The notes under the pieces are model-generated. The model was not told the origin of the DNA. It did no database searches and worked only from the letters and a program-made list of their open reading frames with translations. DNA of 64,000 bases from Nageia nagi (Eukaryota; Pinophyta), in assembly GCA_050084985.1 (NCBI GenBank), contig JBITNC010000001.1:81344001-81408000 (forward strand), written 5' to 3'. The first letter of the stretch is position 1; every line of letters begins with the position of its first letter. Position numbers and translations under genes: made by a program. Positions 35,330 to 46,160 of this stretch are shown here, in pieces.

Positions 35330-35660
35330 ATTGTATACCAATGAATATATCACATCCACCTGATTGTAGAACATACATATCACTTTGCATCTTATAATCC
35401 CCCATACTAAGTTTGATATTTTGACATCATCCTTTGCAAGCAATTTTACCTCCATTAATAATCATAACCTCAAAATCATTTTGTGGGTAGATGTGGGTGT
35501 GGGTATTTTTGGACACATTATGATCCACAAAATTATGAGTGCTACCTAAATCTAATAATATTATCAACATTTGTTCCTTAAAATATCCCTTGACTTTCAT
35601 TATCTATGGAGAATTAAACCCATAGAGTACATTGTAGGAAATTTTAGGAATAGTTTCATC
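35330..35660 (-). pseudogene. E7 aspartic protease remnant
   Basis: Minus-strand LIILLDLGSTHNFVDHNV (about 35570-35515) is the catalytic loop, where D-S-G reads D-L-G-S with the Asp kept. VMIINGGKIACKG (about 35470-35430) and CDIFIGIQWL (about 35355-35330) are the flap and the C-terminal G-x-x-W motif. It is readable over most of the domain. Confidence 0.8.
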
Positions 35661-35699
35661 AGATTATTCTTCCTCATCTTCAAGCTCTACCACTACATC

Positions 35700-36640
35700 C
35701 TAAAAATTATCATCAAATGGTTCCTCAAGTGTTTGGACATCCACCATGTATAGTTTCTAGGTAGTACAATTATGACTCAATGCAAATTTCTCATCACATA
35801 TATAGCAAAATCCTTTCTTCTTTTATTCCTCCATCTTGATAGGTATTAATCTCTCAATTGGAAAGGAATGTACCAGCTTTGAGCCTCCTTGATAAGGTTG
35901 TTATTTCCAAGTGGGTTTCTTGGTATGTTGATGTTGTGCACTAGCTTTATCTTCTACCAACTTGATAAGTCCTACTACAACCATCATGGTATCTAGTTTA
36001 AACATTTTAACTTCTACTTGAATGTTCACCTTCAATCCACTAATGAAATAACTATGATAAAATGCATCATCAAGTCCTTCCATGTAGTTGGCCAATTTCT
36101 CAAATTATATTTGATATTCTTTGATTGTGGTTATTTGGCACAATTTGGTGAGCACACCGATGAAATCTTTAAAGTCACTTGGGTCGAATCTAATAGGGAG
36201 GTGTTTGGTAAAGTCCCCCCAAGATGGGGTTACATGTGCTTTTTGGGCCCATTGGTACCATTGAAAAACTTTGTATTCAAATTAAATGAGGTAAAATTGA
36301 CTTTTTTATCATCAAGAATCTAATTTAGAGAAAAATATTACTCAACTCGATACACCCAACTAGTAGGATCATCACCATCAAATCTTGGGAAGTCTAGTTT
36401 TGTTATCCATGAAAGAATGGAGGTTTGTTGTGGTCTAGAGGATTTATTCAACCCTTGGCTAGTGTAGGGTTTATATCCACTTAAATCATTTTATTCAAGC
36501 TCTTGAACCTTTCATCCCATCTTAATATAGGCTTAATGTTTAATTTTCATTGTACTATGTATCTGTAGTAGAGAATGGGTTCCCATTTGTGTTAGAGTTT
36601 CTAATTGCTTCAAAATCTTATCTGTATCCATGGATCTTCA
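35700..36640 (-). pseudogene. E7 gag remnant with zinc knuckle
   Basis: Core motifs on the minus strand: AFHMEGDALTWYQW-type residues near 36290-36240 (partly shifted), then a 64-codon frame (36095-35901) with MANYMEGLDDAFYHSYFISG and IKLVEDKASAQHQ, the conserved C-terminal capsid helix. GFCYICDEKFALSHNC (about 35815-35768) is the zinc knuckle of the CYxCDEK..xxHxC type seen in chromoviruses, with all Cys and His in place. The plus-strand ORF 36018-36323 is a shadow. Confidence 0.78.
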
Positions 36641-36675
36641 ATTATCTACCATCTTGATATTTAAATAACTACTAT

Positions 36676-36855
36676 TTTTAGAAATTAAAAAAGTGTATGG
36701 GTGCTATATATCAAAATAATTAGTATGAAAAAATAATCACAATGGGATAGGCCCCAAAATGACAATTTTTGGAAACTAAAAAAGTGTGTGGGGGCTATAC
36801 ATCAAAATGATCAACCAAAAACTTTAATCACAATGATATGGATCCCAAAATTATA
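36676..36855 (+). repeat. Two tandem copies of about 92 bp in E7 leader
   Basis: Copies start at 36676 and 36768 and share AAAAAAGTGT, GGGGGCTATA or GGGTGCTATA, TCAAAAT, AATCACAATG and a CCCAAAA ending. They lie between gag and PBS of E7. Confidence 0.75.
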
Positions 36856-36887
36856 TTTTTTGTAATTTTATACTCTTATTTTTGGGT

Positions 36888-37060
36888 TACAAGTCACTCT
36901 AACCTTTTCAGCTACAAGTCACTCCAACCTTTTACAAGTTGCTCTAACCTTTCAAGCTTAATCACTCTGACCTTTCAGGTTACAAGTCGCTATGAACTTT
37001 TGGGTTCAATTCACTATATATTTTTAAGTTTCTAGTCACTTTTACCTTTCCCATATATGA
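36888..37060 (+). repeat. Short tandem repeat (about 25-30 bp unit) in E7 leader
   Basis: About seven degenerate units with the core ACAAGTCACTCTAACCTTT, varying as TCACTCCAACC, TTGCTCTAACC, TCACTCTGACC and TCGCTATGAACT. Located just inside the 5' LTR, next to the primer binding site. Confidence 0.75.
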
Positions 37061-37070
37061 AAAAATTGAT

Positions 37071-37082
37071 TCTCTAATACCA
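37071..37082 (-). other. E7 primer binding site, initiator tRNA-Met type
   Basis: Minus-strand TGGTATTAGAGA begins two bases after the LTR edge at 37085 and matches TGGTATCAGAGC at 10 of 12 positions. Confidence 0.8.
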
Positions 37083-37084
37083 AA

Positions 37085-37466
37085 TGTTAGGAACTTGTAA
37101 GTTTCACAAAGGGATTCATGCAAAATATAAAAAGTTTAAACTTCAATAAGCATTCAATATCACAATGGAACAAAATAAAAATAGATTGATACAAAAAAAA
37201 AAAAAAAAAAAAACCAAAATGAATCATAGGCCTTTTAGAGGGGGATACCTCCTATTTTTCTTTGAATAATATAATTTTCAAGATCCTTACAAATGACTTC
37301 ACCACAAGCATTTATGATCCACCTACCCTAACCCTAATTTAGTCTCTCCATACAAAATGGCAATTCACCTTACAAATATGTTGGCCCTTAATATCTAACA
37401 AAAGCCTATAGTCTAATTAAATAAACTACTATGGCATAATTAAATGTTAGAATTAGGATACTAACA
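37085..37466 (-). repeat. 5' LTR of E7
   Basis: 382 bases, plus-strand TGTTAGGAACTTG to GATACTAACA. It contains an uninterrupted run of 22 A residues (about 37191-37212) absent from the other LTR, and the segment lost from the 3' LTR. Confidence 0.88.
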
Positions 37467-37471
37467 ATTAC

Positions 37472-38300
37472 TTCCACATGAAAATCCCATTCAAAAATAA
37501 AAAAAAAACTTAAAATCATAAATGAAGTTGCTTCTAGTTTTCATACTGAGATAATAGCTCAAACAAATGTGATATATGAAGATGTTGGTATGGTCAATTC
37601 TATACAAGAAGAATTGGAACTATTTTATCACATTTTTAGTGACATATTAGCTCAAGTTGAGGATATTGGTCATAGCAATTATTCCATTTTTTTAATCCAA
37701 TTTAGAAATATCTCCATTAACAAAATATGAACTAAGAGAAATTGAATTGTGGAAGATATTATTTGTTGGATAAAAATCCAATAATAGAGTAGGATTTGGA
37801 TTTATTTTAGGTCTCATATAGAAGGGAAAAAAAGTCTTTCTTTTAAACTAACTTGTATGTGCACTAATAATGTAGCTAAGAATGAAGCCTTATGTCTATG
37901 ACTTGAACAAGTGAGTAAAATAAAGATAAAATGCTTGATAGTTTTTGGTGACTCAAACTTGGTAGTCAATCAAGTTATAAATAATTGTTCAATAAAATAT
38001 CATGATCTGAAGAAATACTAAAACAAAGTATGGGATTTTCTAGAAAGTTTTAATACTTTAAATTTTACTACAATTCCAAGAGAAGAAAATAGTAAAGGTA
38101 ATTATTTAGCCAAAAAGGGCCTAGGTTTGATCCTAAAGATCATTGGTTTCAAAGGAAAGGTATTCATATTATTTTCAAACCCTTTGTACCTAATAATGAT
38201 TATTTATGGCAAGTGTTCAATTATGATGATCATATTAATAGGTTCTTAGCTCAATAGTTGGTGTGTTATAATGATCAAGGATCATTGTATGAATCTTTTT
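37472..38300 (+). pseudogene. E6 RNase H-like domain between protease and RT
   Basis: After a decayed linker, the reading gives SNNRVGFGFILGLI (about 37778-37818), KLTCMCTNNVAKNEALCL (about 37848-37900), IKCLIVFGDSNLVVNQVINN (about 37929-37985) and PREENSKGNYLAKKG (about 38077-38120). These match a type I RNase H fold of the family found as an additional RNase H in some plant Ty3/gypsy elements. The Asp of FGDS is present; the first Asp is not visible and the EYEAL Glu region reads KNEAL. Its position upstream of RT differs from E3. Confidence 0.75.
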
Positions 38301-38489
38301 AAAAAGAAGATGTAATTCATTCAAAGAATAACTATATGCCTAAAGATGTTATTTCTTTTTAAATGATTTTTTATAGAGAGGATCAAACTAAAATAAAAAA
38401 TTGTGGCTAGTAAGAAAAGCTACCAAGAAATTGAAATATCTCTAGGAAGGTCCTTAAAGATTGGTTCCAATAATTCTCTTTAAGATATT

Positions 38490-39345
38490 AAAAATATCAT
38501 TGAGATGATGAAGGTATTTTTTGAAATTATAGCCTGGTACTATGAATACTTGAAAGTGTATAAAAAGGATGTTATCAAACATATAATTGAGTTAGAAGGA
38601 GGAGGAAGACCTTTTAGATAAAAGCAAAGGCCAGTAAATCTAAAAATTGGACCAATATTACAATAAGAGGTACTAAAACTATTTCATGCTAGTATTATTT
38701 ATCCTACTAAACATTCAACATGGTTTGCTAATATTGTGCCAATTAGAAAGAAGAATGGTGACATCAAATTATTGTTGATTTTTTAAATCTGAATATTTAG
38801 CATCTTAGAAAGATAATTATTCCCTACCTCCCATGGAACAAATTCTACATATTGTTGTTGGGGTAGATTATTTCTTATGCATTGTTGGTTTCTTATAATA
38901 TAACCAAGTATGGGTGAAAGATTAAGATCAATTCAATACTACATTCACCATTAAATAGAGGACATTCACATTTCATCAAATTCCTTTTGGGTTATCTAAT
39001 GTTGGAGCTAATTTTCAAAGAGTAATGGATCATGCATTTAGAGAACTAATAAATAATATTATTCTAGTGTACTTAGATGATATTATAGTATTATATCATA
39101 AAAACAAATAGCACTTACAACATTTATGATAAAATTTCATCAAGTGCCAAGAATTCAAATTTCATTAAATCTGAAGATATCCATCTTTGTAATAAATGAA
39201 GGTAAATTACTTGGATATGTGATATCCAAAGGAGGATGGTCTATTGATCTAGAAAGAGTTGATTCTATATCAAAGTTAACAATACCCTTTAATAATAAAA
39301 AGTTGCTCTCTTTCCTAGGAGAGATTTATTTTGTTAGGAGATTCA
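38490..39345 (+). pseudogene. E6 reverse transcriptase remnant
   Basis: Motifs across frames: EGGGRPFR.KQRPVNLKIGP (about 38594-38655), LFHASIIYPTKHSTWFANIV (38680-38740), RKKNGDIKL, MEQILHIVVGVDYF-type (38830-38870), FTIK-to-FHQIPFGLSNVGA (about 38950-39010) and LVYLDDIIV (39064-39090) with the YLDD box intact (39070-39081). A 74-codon open frame (39126-39350) carries FVINEGKLLGYVISKGGWSI, SIDLERVDSISKL and FLGEIYFVRRFI, the RT C-terminal part. Confidence 0.88.
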
Positions 39346-39379
39346 TTTAGGATTTTATTGGGATAGTTTGGCCAATCAC

Positions 39380-39920
39380 AAAGTTTCTCAAAGATCAAGT
39401 TCCATTTGAATGGAATGAAGAAAGAATGGTTGCTTTTGAAAAAATTAACTTCGCTATTATGATAATATATATTTTGAAAAATCCATATTTTAAAGAATTC
39501 ATCATGTATGCCTATAGAGTAGAAAAAAGTATTGATGTTCTTTTAACTCAAAAGGAAGATAATCATGATTAACATCCAATTTCCTTTTTTAGCCATAATT
39601 TACATGCAATTGAGGAAAGGTATAGTTTCATTGAGAAATAAGTATTTGTTGTGATAAAAGCTTTAATTAAATTCAAACATTATGTCTCATAATAAGGTTC
39701 TAGTACTTACTACTCCCTTGGATGTAAGAAATTATATTTTACAAGGTGAGATAAGAGAAGGTAGAGTTGTATGTATCATGAAAATTTTGAAATATGATGT
39801 TTAAATACATCATACTAAGGTAGTGAAAGGAAAAACCATTTGCAAATAATTAACTATGGATTTTTCTTCAAGACAAATGATGCCAATAGAAGAGGTAACA
39901 AATGAGCCAAAATTTCAAAG
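39380..39920 (+). pseudogene. E6 RNase H remnant
   Basis: FEWNEERMVAFEKINFAIM, then FIMYAYRVEKSIDVLLTQKE, then HPISFFSHNLHAIEERYSFI and FVVIKALIKFKHYV are successive parts of the gypsy RNase H (39406-39690). The first catalytic Asp position reads Tyr-Arg, so the site is lost. The second half decays after 39700. Confidence 0.78.
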
Positions 39921-40099
39921 TGACCAATAGAAATGGATTACAAAGCTTCTTAATTATTTCAAATTCAAAAGATTATTGTGAGATCCTAATATCCTCATAA
40001 AGGTGTAGATTAAAGTTAAATGCCCTTAATTATAGGATAATTAAATATATTTTATACAAAAAAATCATGATAGCATGTTATTGTGTTGTATTTATCTAG

Positions 40100-40560
40100 C
40101 TGATATTGTTGAAATCTTAAAATAATTTTATTCAAGTTTTTTGAAAGGAAATTTTTCTAGATACACTATAGCTGTTAAGATTTTGTAGGTTGGTTACTAA
40201 TGGCCATCAATTTACATAGACTCCTTCAATTTCACTAAAGGATGTGATAAATATCATAGATTCGTTAGAAGGAGAAGAATGTAAATAATTCCATTATAGC
40301 CAATTATGGCTAAAGAGTTGTTTCAACAATGGGGTTTGGAATTCATTAAAATGATAAACCTAAATTTATCATAAGGTAAAAGGTTCATCCTAACTACTAC
40401 TAATTATTTTAATAGGTGGAATGAAGTGGTAATAACCAAAAATATAGATTAGGATACCATTATGGAATTCATAGAGAAGATCATCATATGATTTCATATT
40501 CCTCAAACTATTATATCATACAATGGTCCTATATTTTTGGGAACAAGACTGTCATAATTT
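40100..40560 (+). pseudogene. E6 integrase remnant, truncated
   Basis: FTKGCDKYHRFVRRRRM (about 40224-40275) is the zinc-binding tail, with the second Cys as Tyr. PIMAKELFQQWGLEFIKMIN (40300-40360) is the start of the core with Glu where the first catalytic Asp belongs. RFILTTTNYFNRWNEVVITK follows (40381-40440), and IPQTIISYNGPIFLGTRLS (40498-40552) has Tyr for the second Asp. Homology stops at about 40560, the truncation point. Confidence 0.78.
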
Positions 40561-43110
40561 TATTTGAACTATGGAATATAATGGAATACATGTTAAAATT
40601 TTAAATAATACAATTTTACCATATGATATGAAATATGCATCAATATATGATATGAAGTTCATCTAAGTATACCATACATTCTGAAATGATGCAACTATTC
40701 CATATGATATGAAATTATCTACGTACACCATATGATATGAAAATTATGTAACTACATATGATATGAAATTATTCAAATATGTTCTATAGTTCTAATTATT
40801 TCTCAAATGATTCAAATATACTCTACAATACTATTACCATAATATTCAATGTACAAGAACCAAGTAGATACATCCACATACAAGAAGTATTTTTTGAAAA
40901 TTTGAAATGGAACATAAAATATGATAAACATGTATGCAAAATATGGAAGATGCATGATGCAAACATATTTTCATGGGTACATAAAGGATGCCAACTTACC
41001 ACTTTTGGACTAGTTTTTGACGATTAGAATTTGTTTAGGTTAAATAATTTCTTCCCATCTTTAAGAAAATTTCTAGGTTGAATAGTTGGCCTCCTTCTCC
41101 AAGCCAATTTTTAGATTATATGGTATTTAAATCATTTCAAATCATATCATAATTTATTTTATAAAAATATTCTCATACAAGACAAGCAATAAAAGATCAC
41201 ACACGTGATACATGATACAAGTAGAGGCATGGGGTAGAGGAGAAAAGAGATGATACAAGGTAATTGCAACTATACCATATGATATGAAAAGATTTTTCCT
41301 TATATACATAGGCATAAATGAATAAAAATATTTTATACCATATCTGATATGTGATTCTCAATATAGCCTCCATAAGCCATAACATTCAATTTACAAGCAC
41401 CAAGTACATGCATGCACACACCCAATTCAAGGTTTATGGGTATTTTGGAAGTGAAGTTCAAACTTCCCTTAAGATAGCCTATGTAGCCAAGTAGGTAAAA
41501 AATTCATGTATAATTATTAATCTTATAATTGTAGTATATTCACAAAATAAAATATTGTGCATACTTTTAGGTAGATGCAATTGTTAGGTGTAAAACTAGG
41601 TACATAATGAAACACTATACTTTATAAAAGTATCAAAACTAGTCTAAAACTAGTAAGTTGGCAAAAACATGCTTGTAATACTTAGTAATTGTTCAACTCA
41701 AAAATTTAAATGCTATGTTGTATTACCTCCACATTAAGCATAATAAGATATATTCCCCCTAGGATAACCATTCAAAACATCATGAATTAGGTAAGTCAGG
41801 GCTAACTACATTTGGAAACTCTCAATAGATGTATCATCATTATGATTTAGCATTATTCATAATGTTACCAAATAACACCATATGATAGTAATTATGGAAT
41901 TTTAAGAAGATACATGATGCAAGTCCTAGGAATTATTTGACAAGATGCATGATTCAAAATACAATCTCATTTCCTATAATGTCTACAATGATTGCAAGAT
42001 ACATATTATAAAATGACATTTATGTAAAATAATATTTAATGCAAAATATGGAATAATACATGTTGCACTGATGCCTTTGCTCACCTTCTTGTTCATGTAT
42101 CCTATCTTGAACAAGCTTAATAATATTCAAATATGTTCTACAATTATGCTCAAATGATCAATAATACCATAATTATGATCAAGGATTACAAAATTATGCC
42201 CAAATGATTTAAATATGCTCTATAGTATTGTTACTAGAATATTCCAATTTACAAGCACCAATTAGACACATCCACACACCCAAGTGGCACTTTTTGAAAC
42301 AAATGAAATGGAACATAAAACTCAATATACATGAATGTAAAATATGGATGATGCATGATGAAGATACAATCTCATGGACTGAAATGGTTGAAGGAAATGA
42401 AATTCATGGTTACATAAGGATTACCTTAAACTCTAATCTAATGAACCACTTGGGAACCACATGTTTTTTCTATGTTTGGCTAAGTATTACAAGCAAGTTT
42501 TTGCCAACTTATCACTTTTGAAATGATTTTTTTACTCTAGGAAATTTTTTGGGTTGAACAATTTATTTCCTTCTCCAAGCTAGCTTTTGGAGGATATGAT
42601 GTAGTTAAATAATTTTATATAACATAATATAGTGAAAACCAATAAACAAAAATTCATATCACATCATATGGTATATTTTCGTAGTGAATTTCAAAGCTCC
42701 CTCAAGATAGCCTACATGGTCAAGAAGGTCGACAATGTATATATAATGATTAATCCTATGATTGTATGATATGGAATTCATATGTTGTATTTAATTCATT
42801 TCATATAAATTTCATAATTTAAATATAAGCATAACAATATTCAAATATGCTTTAAAATTATGCTCAAGAAGGTCAACAATGTATATATAATGATTAATCA
42901 TATGATTATAGGATATGCAATTCATATGGTGTGTTTAATTCATTTCATATAAATTTCATAATTTAAATATAAGCATAATAATATTCAAATATGCTTTAAA
43001 ATTATGCTCAAATGATTTAAATATGCTCTATAATTTCAAACATTGCTCAAATATTTCATATATGTTCAACAATACTACTACAATAAAGGAGCCACATACT
43101 TTTTTGTAAT
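40561..43110 (-). repeat. Repeat block with PPR-derived fragments, inverted relative to 55.9-58.7 kb
   Basis: Plus-strand CCATATGATATGAAAT recurs at 40620-40770, the reverse complement of the array at 58.3-58.7 kb. ACAAGCACCAATTAGACACA and similar pieces at 40850, 41390 and 42245 are reverse complements of the PPR E-like unit (TGTCTACTTGGTGCTTGTAA), and 41400-41510 carries its inner part. Short plus-strand pieces AAATATGGAAGATGCATGAT at 40930 and 42345 are also PPR-derived. A further duplicated segment, AAGGTCGACAATGTATATA, occurs at 42726 and 42868 (offset 142). No intact reading frame exists. ORFs at 40779-41027, 41197-41385 and 42228-42521 run through these repeats. Confidence 0.65.
42720..43010 (+). 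repeat. Two tandem copies of a 142-bp unit
   Basis: Copies share AAGAAGGTC.ACAATGTATA, ATGATTAATC, ATTTCATATAAATTTCATAA and TAAGCATAA.AATATTCAAA with only scattered differences. Confidence 0.8.
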
Positions 43111-44300
43111 GTTTCATAATCATCTCATGGTCTATACAACTTTATACTTACTTTAGAGATATGTTCCCTCATATTGAATTTATAATAATCTAAACTCAAA
43201 GGTGCATGATGCATCCTTTCCTTAGGGTTGTCACTAAACCATATGGATTTGACCACTATGTAACTATCTACAATCATGTAGTAGGCTTTTCTATCACATT
43301 TGGAAGTCAAAATTATTTGGAATCCCTACATAAAAAAATTAACATCCTAGAAAAATACATTGCATAGCATCTAAGTTCACAATTTTAAATATGAGATAAT
43401 AGTAATTGCACCATATTTGATAAGCCTTGGTTAGCACCTACAAAGTTATTGTTTATTCTTCGATCTACTTGGGTATCCTATTTTGTATTGGCTTATGGAA
43501 TTATGTACAAGGAATAATTACAATTTTGGGGTGCAACATATAAGCATTTCAAATATGAAATCATGAAAATTTTGAGAAACCTCTAGCCATGAAATTCAAA
43601 GTGTCACATCATGTATCTTGTTCTCATACTGTTCCAAAAAAAATTACAATCTTTGCCTCCATATCCTCTTCAAGTATTTTCTTTATTTTTATAATTCATT
43701 GTACACATGTAAAATTTCTATCTTACAACCGTCAATATCAATCCTAGCAGTTGGCGATACACCTTTGTCGATAACCCAAACCCAACCTACTTTTTTGGGT
43801 CCTAAAACATGGGTAAGGGAATCATGTCTAATATCTTGATTTACATACATTGATCCAACAAATGATATTGCATCATTTTTATAACATCATATGCATAGTT
43901 AACTTGGAACATGTTAGAAAAAGAATTGATAAAATAATTATTTGAAGTTACTATCTCCAAGGGAATTACGATTTTTGAATTAACTTCTAGTAATATGAAA
44001 GAGTCATCCTTTTTTTTATGAGCTGATAATCACATAGATACCTTTGGTAGTAGAAGATATGCATTTGGTTGGCTCTACATGTACAAGATATATATTTAGA
44101 GAGATATGAGGATAATTCATATTATAAAATAATATAGCATAATGGATGAGTATGATAGAATGCTATTTCATACTTCAATTGAGCATATATTTTTCAATCA
44201 ATACTATGCATGACATGTTGTTGAGATCTATTTGTTGTTCCTTGTCCTAGTCCACTAAACCAAAAAAGGGCTTTAGAGATAGGAATTTTGAGGTGATTTT
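43111..44300. other. No recognised gene; possible decayed coding sequence
   Basis: A minus-strand 61-codon frame (43125-43310) reads MTSKCDRKAYYMIVDSYIVV and KERMHHAPLSLDYYKFNMRE, a non-repetitive composition that looks like old protein but matches no family I know. A plus-strand frame (43618-43839) is not supported. The rest shows nothing. Confidence 0.4.
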
Positions 44301-44563
44301 TGTTATGAATGCGTAACATGTATGAGGAATAGTACTTGTATTTAGTCCCATATGCACTATGCATTGGGTTAATTATGATGTAAAAGCTATTTATAGGGTG
44401 TTTTCCTAGTATTAGAAAGAAAGAATAATAAGTTGAGTTTTATGTAAGGGATTCTCAAGGAGGTGCCCCAGTTGAAGTGATGCAAGCAATACATCATTGT
44501 AGAATTAGTATATTTTCATAGGATTAAGCCATAATCTAATTATTATCCATTAGGATCTTAACA
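44301..44563 (+). repeat. 5' LTR of E8
   Basis: 263 bases. Shares ATAGTACTTGTATTTAGTCC, CATATGCACTATGCATTGGG and GATTCTCAAGGAGG with the 3' LTR; ends GATCTTAACA. Confidence 0.9.
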
Positions 44564-44565
44564 TC

Positions 44566-44577
44566 TAGTATCAAAAT
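44566..44577 (+). other. E8 primer binding site, degenerate tRNA-Met type
   Basis: TAGTATCAAAAT lies two bases after the LTR. It matches TGGTATCAGAGC at 8 of 12 positions and all four differences are G-to-A or C-to-T. Confidence 0.6.
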
Positions 44578-45329
44578 TCGATTTTGGCTCTTATGGGTAG
44601 CTTTTGTTGCTAGTGCAAGTGGTTTTTATTATCTGAGTAGTTTTATGTGTTGAATGGTATTGGCTGGTTTTGGAGTTTTTATTATTTTTGGTTGCATGGG
44701 AAAATTTGTGCAATACAGGTCCATTTTTTCTTTTTAGTAGATTTATCAAAGATCTAGAGTAAAATCCCATGAGTGAAAGTAGATCTGAGCAAAGAATGCA
44801 TGTGTAGTAGTTTCATTGGTAGAAGAAATCCTATGAGGATTCAAAGATATGCATGGGCATTTGGTAGAAGATCCCATAAAGCAAGTGGCAAGGGAAATTG
44901 GATCCAATTTATGGGGTATAGACAAATTCATTTTGGTGATACAGTGAATGATCTCTATAATTATGGTTTGGTGGTAGGATAAAAAGAAACCCTAATATTT
45001 GTAGATCTAGTTGTCGAGATGGAAAGGGGTGAGATCCAAAAAATGCAAGTTTTTATAGGCTTAAATAAGGGCTTATAGGTATTTGGGGTTTTTACACTAG
45101 CATCATCCAATATTGGGGATATATTGCATGTTAGAGGGTTTAATCAGATATTGGAAGGCTTATAGCCATAATGTCATCATTTTAGTTTGTGGATTTTTGT
45201 CTTTAATTTATGTAAGGATGTGCGTTTGATATTTTGGCTTTTGGAGGTTTTTTATTAATTCAAAGGGGGTCATGTGGCTAATCATTTTGCATGGTCTCAT
45301 CAATATCTTTCCAAGGTGTATCACTGGCA

Positions 45330-45790
45330 TCAATTAGAGATTTATAGTAAAAGTTATTACATATGGAAGGTTTCTCAATATTGCATCTTTTTTTCAATTT
45401 TTTGTAAAGAGGTCCATTTTTGAGGTTGTGAACAAGGCTTATTAGACACTCTAATTTAGGATTTTAGATTAGTTAAAAAAAAAGATGATGATGGATTCTA
45501 TTGCTCTACCATTTTATATTGATTTTGTGCATCATTATATTGATGATTTTGAGATTTTTATGATTACTATGTGATGGATGAGAAATTAGCCCTTCATTTA
45601 TTCATTAATGGCTTAAGGGTATAAGTCAAAAATAATGTTGCTTTTGAGTGTTAGAGTCCATTTGACAAGGTTATAGTGTGTAAGGATATTCCTCTCACTT
45701 ACATTACTATGGATGATCTTGGGTCACATGTTTTCTTCGATCACCCACCATAGGACTATTTAGTATAGTAGCAGCATGGTGGATTCTTTA
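45330..45790 (+). pseudogene. E8 gag remnant
   Basis: The reading across frames gives YIDDFEIFMI (45540-45568), then EKLALHLFINGLRV.VKNNVA (about 45577-45640; the first Lys stands for codon variants around GAGAAATTAGCC), then FDKVIVCKDIPLTYITMDDL. ELALHLFINGL..EVK is the C-terminal capsid helix of plant retrotransposon gag. It is short compared with usual gag (300 or more residues) and contains stops. Role would be capsid formation. Confidence 0.6.
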
Positions 45791-45999
45791 TGGATTCTTC
45801 TAGCTCCTTCTTTTTATTCCCTCCTTGATGTTACCATAATCCTTCTTGGAGTGGAGTTTTGATACATAGATGGGATCAGGTTCAACTTTGGTGCACTATT
45901 ATCTACTATGGCCAAGTTGTACTCCTTGTCTCCCTCTTATACTTTTTATTAATGGACAAATTATATATGTACTTTGTATTTTTGGGAAAGCTTTGAGGA

Positions 46000-46160
46000 A
46001 AAAGCTTGTCTAAGGGGGTAAGAATGTTATGAATCCCCTTAGTAGATTAGGTATGTGGTGTGTATTATGTAGTGTGTGGTGTATAGAATCTTTGAGAATA
46101 AAGCTTCCTTAAAGTGATGGTAATGTTATGATCCCATAACATGTATTAGGAATAGTACTT
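46000..46160 (+). repeat. Tandem duplication of the polypurine tract and LTR start of E8
   Basis: TAAGGGGGTAAGAA followed by TGTTATGAATCCC (46025) is repeated 99 bases later as AAAGTGATGGTAA and TGTTATGATCCC (46124). Each is preceded by TTTGAG..AAAGCTT. Only the second is continuous with the rest of the 3' LTR. Confidence 0.75.

Larger units (their letters stand above)
31954..37466 (-). mobile_element. E7: Reina-like chromovirus, near-complete structure but degenerate
   Basis: Two short LTRs (31954-32273 and 37085-37466) flank a minus-strand element with PBS, gag, zinc knuckle, protease, RT, RNase H, integrase, chromodomain and polypurine tract in canonical order. LTRs carry TGTTAGGA ... TCCTAACA termini. 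The flanking five bases are ATTTC on the left and ATTAC on the right, a target duplication with one difference. Short LTRs with a chromodomain suggest the Reina branch; this is inference. Decay is moderate: several domains keep long open stretches. Confidence 0.88.
28305..40560 (+). mobile_element. E6: Ty3/gypsy element with RNase H-like domain upstream of RT, split by E7
   Basis: Order on the plus strand: possible LTR and leader, gag (29870-31200), protease (31560-31953), E7 inserted on the other strand, then RNase H-like domain, RT, RNase H and integrase, which stops abruptly near 40560. The protease reading GRYLAMD continues conceptually at 37472 after E7, with an imperfect 5-bp duplication at the join. 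No 3' LTR is found, so the right side is truncated by the repeat block that follows. Its left edge is weakly supported. Confidence 0.7.
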
